From the NCBI GenBank assembly GCA_947307365.1, contig CAMZIY010000010.1:1-35069 (forward strand): DNA of 35,069 bases, given 5' to 3'. The notes under the pieces are model-generated. The model did not search any database. It was not told where the DNA came from and saw nothing but the letters and a program-made list of their open reading frames with translations. Source of the stretch: an uncultured Clostridia bacterium (GTDB lineage Bacteria; Bacillota; Clostridia; Oscillospirales; Oscillospiraceae). The position numbers and the translations under genes were made by a program. This document shows positions 1 to 7,885 of the stretch, piece by piece; the stretch's first letter is position 1, and each line of letters starts with the position of its first letter.

Positions 1-879
1 GCCGCAGGTGCCGATATCCGGCTGGGCGATCTGGAGCGCCATATTCTCGAAGTAGGGGGCGTACTGCCACCGGGAGAAGATGCGCTCCCCGTTGGCCAGG
101 GGGATGTTGATGTGCTCGCAGATGAATTTTGAGGTTTTCACGTTGGGGCTGTTGGGTTCTTCAAAATACAGGATCCGGTACTTTTCCGCCATCTGCGCCA
201 CCTGGATGGCGCTGAGGGCGTCCAGGTTGGAGTGGTTCTCGATGATGATGTCCACGTAGGGTCCGGCAGCCTCCCGCACGGCGGCAAGCCGCTCCTCAAA
301 GGTGGACAGCACCCGGGGCAGGAGCATGGCCTTCCGATCCTCGTAGGTGTAGGGTCTTCCGTTTTCGTCGTAGCACATGAAGTCCACCTTCACGGCGTCG
401 TACCCCTCGGATACCACCTGCCTGGTGATATCATAGTAATCCTGCACGCTTTTCTTTACCTCGTGCACCGGTCCGAAGCCCTGGTGGATCTGGCTGGCGT
501 AGGCCCGGAGATCCTCCCGGAACTTGCCGCCCAGCAAGCGATAGATGGGCAGGCCCAAAGCCTTGCCCTTGATGTCCCAGAGGGCCACGTCCAGGGCGGA
601 GATCCCCGCGTACACCACCGGCCCTCCCGCCTGGCCCCAGAAGGTGGTGCGGTAGAGCTTGTGCCAGATGACCTCGTTCTCCATGGGATCCATTCCGATG
701 ATCAGCTTCGCCAGATCCTTCACCATGCCGAAGGCCGCGGAGGCGCCCACGCCGTAGGACAGGGCGGCTTCCCCATCCCCATAGATCCCCTCGTCCGTAT
801 ACACACGGCAGCCGATGACCCGGAAAAAGGGCTTCCCCTCGCAGATGAATTCCATGATCTCAACCTTTGTGATTTTCAT
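1..879 (-). CDS. Mandelate racemase/muconate lactonizing enzyme (enolase superfamily) sugar-acid dehydratase-like, C-terminus beyond window
   Basis: Reverse-strand reading from ATG at 879: MKITKVEIMEFICEGKPFFRVIGCRVYTDEGIYGDGEAALSYG...ALDVALWDIKGKALGLPIYRLLGG...DAVKVDF...IIIENHSNLDALSAIQVAQ...YFEEP...IPLANGERIFSRWQ; typical enolase-superfamily motifs (WDIKGKALGLP, EEP). SD ggaggtacgg upstream. Open at left edge; not in the supplied ORF track. Confidence 0.9.
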   Translation of the reverse strand, partial: MKITKVEIMEFICEGKPFFRVIGCRVYTDEGIYGDGEAALSYGVGASAAFGMVKDLAKLIIGMDPMENEVIWHKLYRTTFWGQAGGPVVYAGISALDVALWDIKGKALGLPIYRLLGGKFREDLRAYASQIHQGFGPVHEVKKSVQDYYDITRQVVSEGYDAVKVDFMCYDENGRPYTYEDRKAMLLPRVLSTFEERLAAVREAAGPYVDIIIENHSNLDALSAIQVAQMAEKYRILYFEEPNSPNVKTSKFICEHINIPLANGERIFSRWQYAPYFENMALQIAQPDIGTCG

Positions 880-915
880 ACCGTACCTCCCTGTTTGAAT
901 ACATGTCTTTTTTCT

Positions 916-944
916 ATTGTACCGAAAGCCTGCCGGAGCGTCAA
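916..944 (-). promoter_or_regulatory. Candidate sigma-A promoter of the enolase-superfamily gene
   Basis: On minus strand TTGACG-N17-TACAAT (-35 at 944..939, -10 at 921..916). Confidence 0.6.
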
Positions 945-972
945 TGAAAAAAAGTTCCGTGGGGCAGAGTGC

Positions 973-1001
973 TTGACAAGACCTGCGGCAGGCCTTAGAA
1001 T
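973..1001 (+). promoter_or_regulatory. Candidate sigma-A promoter of the MoaF-like gene, with palindrome in spacer
   Basis: TTGACA (973-978), 17-bp spacer, TAGAAT (996-1001); spacer holds AAGaCCTGCgGCAGGcCTT (978-996). Confidence 0.65.
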
Positions 1002-1042
1002 CGAAACCAGGAAAAACCATAAAGAAACGGAGGACAGAGCGC

Positions 1043-2824
1043 ATGTTTTTCACGAAATTCGATCCCCTGACCAAAGAATACGTGGACGAAAAGATCGGCG
1101 CGGCTCCGGCCGCCGCAGGAAAGAGCTGCCCCTGCCTGGCGGGTCTGAAGTTCGTCGTGAAGCTGGAGGGGGAGTTCGCCCCCAAGACCCTGAAGTACGA
1201 GATCAAGGATGAGAAGACCCTGAAGGTGAAGGAAGGAAACAAGACCTGGACCGCGGCCTACGCCGCCGTCTCCCAGGGGGACGTCACCCTCCTCACCCAC
1301 CTGATCCCCGGCACGGACCGGGGCTGGCATCTGGTGATCGACCGGCGCACCTGGGCCTGCACCGCCTTTGAAACCTGGTTCGGCATCAGCGTGCCCGTGG
1401 GCGGCAGCCTGTACGGGGACCGGAAGCCGGATCATTTCCGGGATATCCCCCGGGAGATCCAGCGGCAGTACTACTTTGGCTGGATCGACAAGGGCGACAA
1501 CAAAAAGCCCGCGAAGCTCCACACCACCACCAACCGCATCGAGGGCCGCGGCCTGCACTGGGAGTTCGACACCGGCTATGAGATCCTTACCTTCAACCCC
1601 TCCAACTGCTGCACCACCTTCACGGAGCTGGGGGGCGAGATGGGCGGCATCACCATGACGAACCCGGCGGACTACATCCGCATCGACGACGAGTACTACG
1701 TCTACGCCCGCTGGGAGGTGGAGTTCTCCGGCAAGATGTGGATCGAGGTCATGAACTTCTTCGACTTCGCCGCCGCCGGCGTGGAGCTGGGCTTCGAGGC
1801 GGACAATTCCCTCACCTACCGGCTGCACCGGGCGGAGCTGGAGCGCACCGGCGACGTGGCCCACCTGGAAAAGATCACGGACTACGGCGACCAGGAACGG
1901 CCCATGGGCTTCATCAACAAGCGGAAGGGCGGACGCTACTCCTACCGGCCCGCGGATATCGACATCCCCATGACCCGGGAGGAAGCGCTGCAGCACGCCG
2001 CGGAGAAGCAGAACATCCTCAACGGCGAAGCCAACATCATGAACGCCTTCAACACCATGCCCCTGTGCGCGGACCTGGCGGGCAGGAAGTTCAAGATCTG
2101 GAACGACAAGGAAAAATACGCCCAGGCCCCCTGGAGCGGGGACAAGGGCAAGGCCTGGGAATACCAGATCATCGACGGCAGCAAGCTGAAATGGCGGCAC
2201 GGCAGCCGCAACTGGCAGGAGGAGCAGTACGCCTGCTTCCAGCCGGACAAGGACCTGTATTTCTTCGCCCACATGCTCACCGGGGATCCGGACTACAGCA
2301 TGGTGGGCCAGATTGTGGACTTTAAAAACGGCCTCACCACCACCGTCAAGACCGGCATCGGCAACTGGCACAGCGAATGGGAAGCCGGAGCCAACGTGCT
2401 CTTCGGCACCCTGGAATACAAGGATATCCAGCCTCCCTTCGCCCGGCGGCACCACTTCACGGATGAGCTGGTGGGCGAGAGCTTCGCCTATTCCTACAGC
2501 GGCAGCATGAACTCCATCCATGTGTACTCCTCCCCCGAGAGCTACTCCTGGACCATCTTCTCCGGGGATAACAGCGGCGGCGCCACCTGGTCCAGCCCCT
2601 GCTTCTATATCAAGCTCCGGCCGGACGTGTACCTCTTCCAGTGGGTGGAGGAGAACTGCAACGGCAGCCAGGGACTGCTGGTCATCAACCGGAAGATCCA
2701 GCACGACGGCGGCTTCTTCTACGGCGTCAGCCACAACGGCATCCAGCTGAACATCACCGGCGCGTATATGCGGGAGCTGGGCAAGTACAAGATCAAGAAG
2801 TACTTCGATCACTATAAAGCATAA
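1043..2824 (+). CDS. Multi-domain MoaF-like (calycin/lipocalin-fold) protein, 593 aa
   Basis: Long ORF with promoter upstream and terminator downstream. Segments such as LAGRKFKIWND..GKAWEYQIIDGSKLKWRHG and ELVGESFAYSYSG...YSWTIFSG...FYIKLRPDVYLFQWVEE resemble MoaF N/C domains, and the motif recurs internally (LHWEFDTGYEILTF...FTELGG...ADYIRIDDEYYVYARWEVEFSG). Confidence 0.65.
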   Translation: MFFTKFDPLTKEYVDEKIGAAPAAAGKSCPCLAGLKFVVKLEGEFAPKTLKYEIKDEKTLKVKEGNKTWTAAYAAVSQGDVTLLTHLIPGTDRGWHLVIDRRTWACTAFETWFGISVPVGGSLYGDRKPDHFRDIPREIQRQYYFGWIDKGDNKKPAKLHTTTNRIEGRGLHWEFDTGYEILTFNPSNCCTTFTELGGEMGGITMTNPADYIRIDDEYYVYARWEVEFSGKMWIEVMNFFDFAAAGVELGFEADNSLTYRLHRAELERTGDVAHLEKITDYGDQERPMGFINKRKGGRYSYRPADIDIPMTREEALQHAAEKQNILNGEANIMNAFNTMPLCADLAGRKFKIWNDKEKYAQAPWSGDKGKAWEYQIIDGSKLKWRHGSRNWQEEQYACFQPDKDLYFFAHMLTGDPDYSMVGQIVDFKNGLTTTVKTGIGNWHSEWEAGANVLFGTLEYKDIQPPFARRHHFTDELVGESFAYSYSGSMNSIHVYSSPESYSWTIFSGDNSGGATWSSPCFYIKLRPDVYLFQWVEENCNGSQGLLVINRKIQHDGGFFYGVSHNGIQLNITGAYMRELGKYKIKKYFDHYKA

Positions 2825-2840
2825 GGCCAGAGGAAACTAT

Positions 2841-2877
2841 TCGCCGGTCCCGGATCTCCGGGACCGGCGATGCTTTT
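2841..2877. terminator. Rho-independent terminator after the MoaF-like gene
   Basis: Perfect 13-bp stem tcgccggtcccgg-atct-ccgggaccggcga followed by tgcttttt. Confidence 0.85.
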
Positions 2878-2882
2878 TCCGT

Positions 2883-3629
2883 TCATTCCTCCAGCTCCGG
2901 GACGAGCTCTTTGGCATAGGCCCCCGGCTTCCGGCCGAGGTACTCGCAGTGGTTCAGTCCGGGGCGGATGAGGATCCTGGCCCGGGGATACAGCTTTTCC
3001 GCCACGGGCTTTGCTTTCCCCAGGGAGGGGTCCTTCTCTCCCCATTCGAAGGTCAGACGGCCGACACGCTCCTCATCCAGCGGCACGGCGCAGCCGGAGA
3101 GGCAGGCCTTCAGGATCCGGCGGACGCTGTCCTGGCTCAGGGCTCCCAGCTGCTGCGCCATGGTCTTTCCCAGCTTCTCGCCGTAGAGGCGGGAGATCAT
3201 CCCGACCGCCGAAGACGGGTCCTTCTGCGCCTTCTTATGGATCCGCAGGAAGCCTGTCAGAGCCAGCTGCGACTGGATGCCGTCCTGCTTCCCCAGCGGC
3301 ACGCCGTCCATGTGGACGGCATGATAGCGCAGGCCGCCCAGCTTCATCAGCTCCATGGCCGTGACGCCCCCCAGGGAGGCTGCGCACAGCAGGCGGATCT
3401 CTTCGATCCCCTGCCCGGTCAGCCAGCGGTGCAGCTCCAGGGCCTCCTGTTCCGGCGAGACGAATTCTCCCTGATCCTCCCCGTGCCCGCTCTGGTCGGG
3501 AAAGATGAGGTAATGGCTGCCGGGCAGCCGCCGGCCCAGACCGGCGGCCATCTGCTCCCCGGAGAACAGCATCGGATGCAGCAGGAGAACGGCCGGAGCG
3601 CCGGGCTCCCCTTCGGTATGGATCACCAT
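2883..3629 (-). CDS. Alpha/beta-fold hydrolase, about 248 aa
   Basis: MVIHTEGEPGAPAVLLLHPMLFSGEQ...CAASLGGVTAMELM (nucleophile elbow)...FEWGEKDPS...LNHCEYLG; SD ggaggg before the ATG at 3629, so the longer track ORF start at 3770 is unlikely. Confidence 0.8.
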   Translation of the reverse strand: MVIHTEGEPGAPAVLLLHPMLFSGEQMAAGLGRRLPGSHYLIFPDQSGHGEDQGEFVSPEQEALELHRWLTGQGIEEIRLLCAASLGGVTAMELMKLGGLRYHAVHMDGVPLGKQDGIQSQLALTGFLRIHKKAQKDPSSAVGMISRLYGEKLGKTMAQQLGALSQDSVRRILKACLSGCAVPLDEERVGRLTFEWGEKDPSLGKAKPVAEKLYPRARILIRPGLNHCEYLGRKPGAYAKELVPELEE

Positions 3630-3650
3630 GCGGATCCCTCCTTTTTCGAC

Positions 3651-3679
3651 AGTATAATCCCGGCTTCGGCCAAAGGCAA
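3651..3679 (-). promoter_or_regulatory. Candidate promoter of the alpha/beta hydrolase gene
   Basis: Minus strand TTGCCT-N17-TATACT. Confidence 0.45.
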
Positions 3680-3789
3680 GAGCCGTTTTCCGGTGCGTCC
3701 GGAGGGCGCCTTTTTCCCGGATTGCCCGTGTACAACGTCCGGAAAATATGGTATGCTGTACAAAAAGCAACGAGAAAGGGCGTGGAAAT

Positions 3790-6672
3790 ATGGCAGAATA
3801 TAAGAGGATCTCCCGATACTACCCCGGCTGCGACGGGACGAAGATCGCGGTGGACCTGTATATCCCTGCGACGGAGCAGCGGGTGCCCGTGCTGGTGGAG
3901 TGCGGCTATGACGACCGCCGCCGGGCCTTCGATATGCGGAAGGAGACCCTGGAGCGGTTCCTGGAGGCGGGGTATGCCCTGGCCCTCATTGAGCCCCGGG
4001 GCTCCGGCGCCAGCTACGGCGTGAGCGAGGGATTCTTCTCCCCCCGGGACGCGGACGATCTGGCCGTAATCGTGGACGCCATCACCCTGGAGCCCTGGTG
4101 CAACGGCAAGGCGGGTTCCTTCGGCGGCTCCAACAAGGGCCAGAGCCAGCAGCTCATGCTCACCCGGCAGCCCAAGCGGCTCTTTGCCTCCGCCCCCTGC
4201 GACTGCAACCCGGATTTTTATTATCAGAATTTCTGCAATGGGGCCTCCTCCCTGCCCCGTCGGCCCGGCCACCACGCCTCCGTCGAAAACATCGGCACCC
4301 CGGTGGACGAGGATCCCGCGCCGGATTACCCCCTGGCCCACGAGGCCCTGGAATGCCACCGCATGAACCTGGGCTTCCTGGAGCAGCACGTGCCCAACAT
4401 GTTCCGGGACCAGGTGAATCCCCGCATCGGCTACGCCCCCAATCTGGAGATCCCCGCCTGGTCGTATATGGACAAGATCCGCCACGGCCATGTGCAGGTG
4501 TACCAGAACGCCGCCTGGTTCGACCCCGGCTGCACCGGGGAGATCTTCGGCTGGAAGAGCTGGGGCGGCAAGCTGCTCCTGGGCCCCTGGCGGCACTGCG
4601 AGATCTACCGGGGCGGCAGCGATCTGCCGAACGGCAGCTTCGACTGGGCAGCCGAGCACATCCGCTTCTTCGACCCCATCCTGAAAGGCCGGGACAACGG
4701 CTCCCAGGATGAGCCCCCCATCCTGTACTACACCCAGGGGGCGAAGGAGGGGGAGGAATGGCGTTACGCCGCGGACCTGCCCCTGGACACCCAGACCCAG
4801 CCGGACCTGTACCTCTCCCCCGACGGGGGACTGAGGGAGGAGGACGTCCCGGCGGGGAAGCTGGACTATACCGTGCGCAGCGACCTGACCCTCTACCCCG
4901 GCTTCGGCAAGCTGGACCGGCGCATCACCGCGGACATGGGGGACTATGAGAGCAAGAGCCTCTGCTTCACCCTGCCGCCGCTGGAAAAGGATCTGGAGCT
5001 CACGGGCATCCCGGTGCTGAACCTCTGGGTCACCTCCACCCATACGGACGGGAACTTCATCGCCGCCCTGGACGAAGTCCTGCCGGACGGCTCCAGCAGC
5101 TTCATCACCGAGGGCGCCATGCGGGCCAGCCACGCCAAGCTGAGCCCCGGCACCATCCGGGACGCCTTCGGGGTCCCCTATCACCGGGGCTACCGGGCGG
5201 ACGCGGTGCAGCTCAGCCCGGATCAGCCCACCCTTCTGGCCTTCAACCTGGAGGCGACCTCCCGGATCGTGAAAAAGGGCAGCAGGCTCCGCATCGCCGT
5301 GAGCTGCGGCGGCAGCGGCTACGACCAGCCCGAGGGCTTCCCGGAAGAAGCGCCCACGGTCACGGTGCACACCGGAGGCCGCTTCGCCTCCTTCCTGCGC
5401 CTGCCGGTGATCGCCCCCAACGTCACGAAGTTCACCGGCACCCTCACCCTGGACGGGAAACCCGAGCCCGCCAGCGTGTACGCCTTCAAGCGCAGCGTAT
5501 ACGTCGAGCGCAGCGGCAGGCGGTGGCGGAAGTTCGACTGTCTCCAGGTCTTCCCCGACGGGGACCATACGCGCTTCGTCACCCGGGCCTTCACCGCCGT
5601 GCGCCGCCCCATCGCCGGGGGCATGGCCCTTACCATCGCGGTGCCCGGCCTGGCCTTCACCGGCAGCGGGAAGCTGCCGGATACCGGGACTCTGGGAGAG
5701 ACCAGTTGGGAAATCAAGCGCGCCATGCCCGGCTTCCCCGGGCCCCGGCTCCCCAAAACCACGTACCGGAACCTGTACGTGGCCACGGTGCCCGTTTCCA
5801 AGGAAGCCCCCGGCTCCTCCAATCCTCAGCCCAGGCACACCCTGGATCTGATGGTGGACGTGATCCTGCCGGAGACCGGAAAGGCCCCCTATCCCTGCTG
5901 CGTATATATCCACGGCTTCGGCGGTTCCAACCATGATTTCGAGGCCACCGCCCCGGATTTCCTGGCACGGGGCATCGCCGTGGCCTCCATCGATTACCGT
6001 CTGCCCCCTCCCACCCCCTGGCCCGCCTGCGGCTGGGACGCCAAGGGCTGCTTCCGGTATCTGAAGGCCCACGCCGCCGAGCTGGGGCTGGATCCCTCCC
6101 GCTTCGCGGTGCTGGGCGGCTCCATGGGCGGCCACCTCACCAGCATGATCGCCGCCTGCAACGGCAGCCGGGCGGACGAAGGGGATATCGGCGGCAACAC
6201 GGAGTTTGACAGCGGCGTAAAGGCCGCCTGCGCCTCCTTCGCCTTTACGGATTTCTTCGGCATGGGGGACGACTGCGCCGCCGTCTGGCCCCTCCAGGCG
6301 GATCGCATCGCCCGGTGCGACGGGCCCTACGCCCCTCTGGCCTCCATGCTGGATTACGTGGGTCCCGGCAAGGGCATGGCTGACGTGAAGCTCCATCTCC
6401 ACGACCCGGATCCCAAATACGTCGCCCTGCGGGAAAAGGCCCGGGACGCCAGCCCCATTTGCCACGTGACCCCAAAGAGCGCCCCCACAGCGCTGGTCCA
6501 CGGCATCTTTGAGTGCGGCATCCAGGTCCCCATGGGCCAGAGCCTCCGCTTCTTCGAGGCCCTCACCCGGGCGGGCGTCAAGAGCCTGCTGCTGTGCAAC
6601 AACAACGGCATATACGGGGCGGATCCGGAGGTCAGGCAGGCGGTGGTGGAGTTCATCGCGTCCCGGATCTGA
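3790..6672 (+). CDS. CocE/NonD family (X-Pro dipeptidyl-peptidase S15-like) hydrolase fused to a C-terminal BD-FAE/esterase-like alpha/beta-hydrolase domain, about 960 aa
   Basis: N-terminal part: NGKAGSFGGSNKGQSQQ aligns to the CocE elbow NGNVGMFGVSYLGVTQW; LLLGPWRHC matches GPWxH; DLELTGIPVLNLWVTSTHTDGNFIAAL...LRIAVSCGG is PepX_C-like. C-terminal part: CVYIHGFGGSNHDFEATAPDFLARGIAVASIDYRLPP...FAVLGGSMGGHL. Confidence 0.82.
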   Translation: MAEYKRISRYYPGCDGTKIAVDLYIPATEQRVPVLVECGYDDRRRAFDMRKETLERFLEAGYALALIEPRGSGASYGVSEGFFSPRDADDLAVIVDAITLEPWCNGKAGSFGGSNKGQSQQLMLTRQPKRLFASAPCDCNPDFYYQNFCNGASSLPRRPGHHASVENIGTPVDEDPAPDYPLAHEALECHRMNLGFLEQHVPNMFRDQVNPRIGYAPNLEIPAWSYMDKIRHGHVQVYQNAAWFDPGCTGEIFGWKSWGGKLLLGPWRHCEIYRGGSDLPNGSFDWAAEHIRFFDPILKGRDNGSQDEPPILYYTQGAKEGEEWRYAADLPLDTQTQPDLYLSPDGGLREEDVPAGKLDYTVRSDLTLYPGFGKLDRRITADMGDYESKSLCFTLPPLEKDLELTGIPVLNLWVTSTHTDGNFIAALDEVLPDGSSSFITEGAMRASHAKLSPGTIRDAFGVPYHRGYRADAVQLSPDQPTLLAFNLEATSRIVKKGSRLRIAVSCGGSGYDQPEGFPEEAPTVTVHTGGRFASFLRLPVIAPNVTKFTGTLTLDGKPEPASVYAFKRSVYVERSGRRWRKFDCLQVFPDGDHTRFVTRAFTAVRRPIAGGMALTIAVPGLAFTGSGKLPDTGTLGETSWEIKRAMPGFPGPRLPKTTYRNLYVATVPVSKEAPGSSNPQPRHTLDLMVDVILPETGKAPYPCCVYIHGFGGSNHDFEATAPDFLARGIAVASIDYRLPPPTPWPACGWDAKGCFRYLKAHAAELGLDPSRFAVLGGSMGGHLTSMIAACNGSRADEGDIGGNTEFDSGVKAACASFAFTDFFGMGDDCAAVWPLQADRIARCDGPYAPLASMLDYVGPGKGMADVKLHLHDPDPKYVALREKARDASPICHVTPKSAPTALVHGIFECGIQVPMGQSLRFFEALTRAGVKSLLLCNNNGIYGADPEVRQAVVEFIASRI

Positions 6673-6690
6673 GCAGACAGCACAAAAATC

Positions 6691-6735
6691 GGGGGCCGGA
6701 AGCGTTTGCTTCCGGCCCCCGCCGTTTCGTTTTTC
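6691..6735. terminator. Bidirectional terminator between convergent genes
   Basis: Perfect 13-bp stem gggggccggaagc-gttt-gcttccggccccc flanked by caaaaatc on the left and gccgtttcgttttt on the right. Confidence 0.85.
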
Positions 6736-6773
6736 CGATCCCGGCCCGGAGGCCGGGATTGGATGTTTGGGGC

Positions 6774-7885
6774 TCAGCCTGTAACCGTGACGCTGCCGCT
6801 CAGCTTGTTGACCTTCGTCTCTGCGGCGTCCTTCACATAGACCCTGACTTTGTAGGTCCCGGATTCTGTGGGGGTATAGCTGAAGGTGTTGGCGGTGCTG
6901 TAAGCCCGGGTCTTGACTCTGACTCCGTCTTTGTAGACGATGAAGTAGTACTGCAGCGGCTGCTCGCTCCCCACCGCCGCGGCGGTCCAGGTGATCTTCT
7001 CCCCCACAGCGGCGGTGGTTTTGCCCGCTTTGACGCTGATGACGGCGGGAGGTCCCAGGGTCACCGCGACTGCCGCGCTCAGCTTGTTGACCTTGTTTTC
7101 GGCGGCGTCTTTCACGTAGACCCTGACCTTATAGGTCCCGGCTTCTGTGGGGGTATAGCTGAAGGTGTTTGCGGTGCTGTAGGCCCGGGTCTTGATCCTG
7201 ACTCCGTCCTTGTACAGGTTAAAGTAGTACTGCAGAGTACCGGAGCCGCCGGAGGTAGCAGCCGTCCAGGTGATCTTCTCCCCCGCATAAGCGCTGGTAA
7301 CGCCCGCCTTGACGCTGGAGATCGAAGGCCCGGCAGGGGTGACTGTCACGGCGGTACTCAGCTTGTTGAGCTTTGTATCATTGGCATCCTTGACGTAAAC
7401 CCTGACTTTATATGTCCCGGCCTCGGTTGGCGTATAGCTGAAGATCTGCGTCGTGCTGTAGGCCCGGGTCTTGAGCTTGGTCCCGTCCTTGTACAGGATA
7501 AAGTAGTACTGCAGGGAGCCGGAGCCGCCGGAGGCAGCAGCCGTCCAAGTGATCTTCTCCCCGGCAGAGGCAGACGTCTTGTCCGCTTTGATACTGCTGA
7601 GGGTGAGAGGCGCTGCCGCAGTCACCGTGACGCCGGAGCTGAGCTTGTTGACCTTCGTATCGGCGGCGTCCTTCACATAGACTCTGACCCTGTAGGTCCC
7701 GGGCTCAGTGGGGGTATAGCTGTAGGTATTCTTCGTGCTGTAGGAGCGGGTCTTGAGCTTGGCTCCGTCCTTGTACAGGATGAAGTAATACTGCAGGGTG
7801 CCGGAACCGCCGGAGGCCGCGGCCGTCCAGGTGATGGCGCTGCCGACAGCGGCGGAGGTTTTATTTGCGGTGACGGTTGGGGGGA
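6774..7885 (-). repeat. Four tandem repeats of about 92 aa (about 275-285 bp) encoding Ig-like domains
   Basis: Conserved blocks recur, e.g. the cttgttga motif near 6805, 7084, 7360 and 7645; protein copies are near-identical in the YKDG..KTR.YST...YTPTE.GTY.VRVYVKDA core. Confidence 0.9.

Noticed and set aside
995-2812. 605-aa minus-strand ORF opposite the MoaF-like gene
   Set aside because: Composition is Gly/Val/Ala/His/Leu-rich without domain motifs, a mirror of a high-GC coding frame; the plus frame has promoter, terminator and domain similarity.
2883-3770. Longer start for the minus-strand alpha/beta hydrolase
   Set aside because: The ATG at 3629 has a good SD and a TTGCCT-N17-TATACT promoter upstream that the longer ORF would overlap.
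3235-6501. 1088-aa minus-strand ORF opposite the CocE fusion
   Set aside because: Antisense shadow ORF of high-GC3 coding DNA; overlaps supported genes on both strands and has no recognizable domain.
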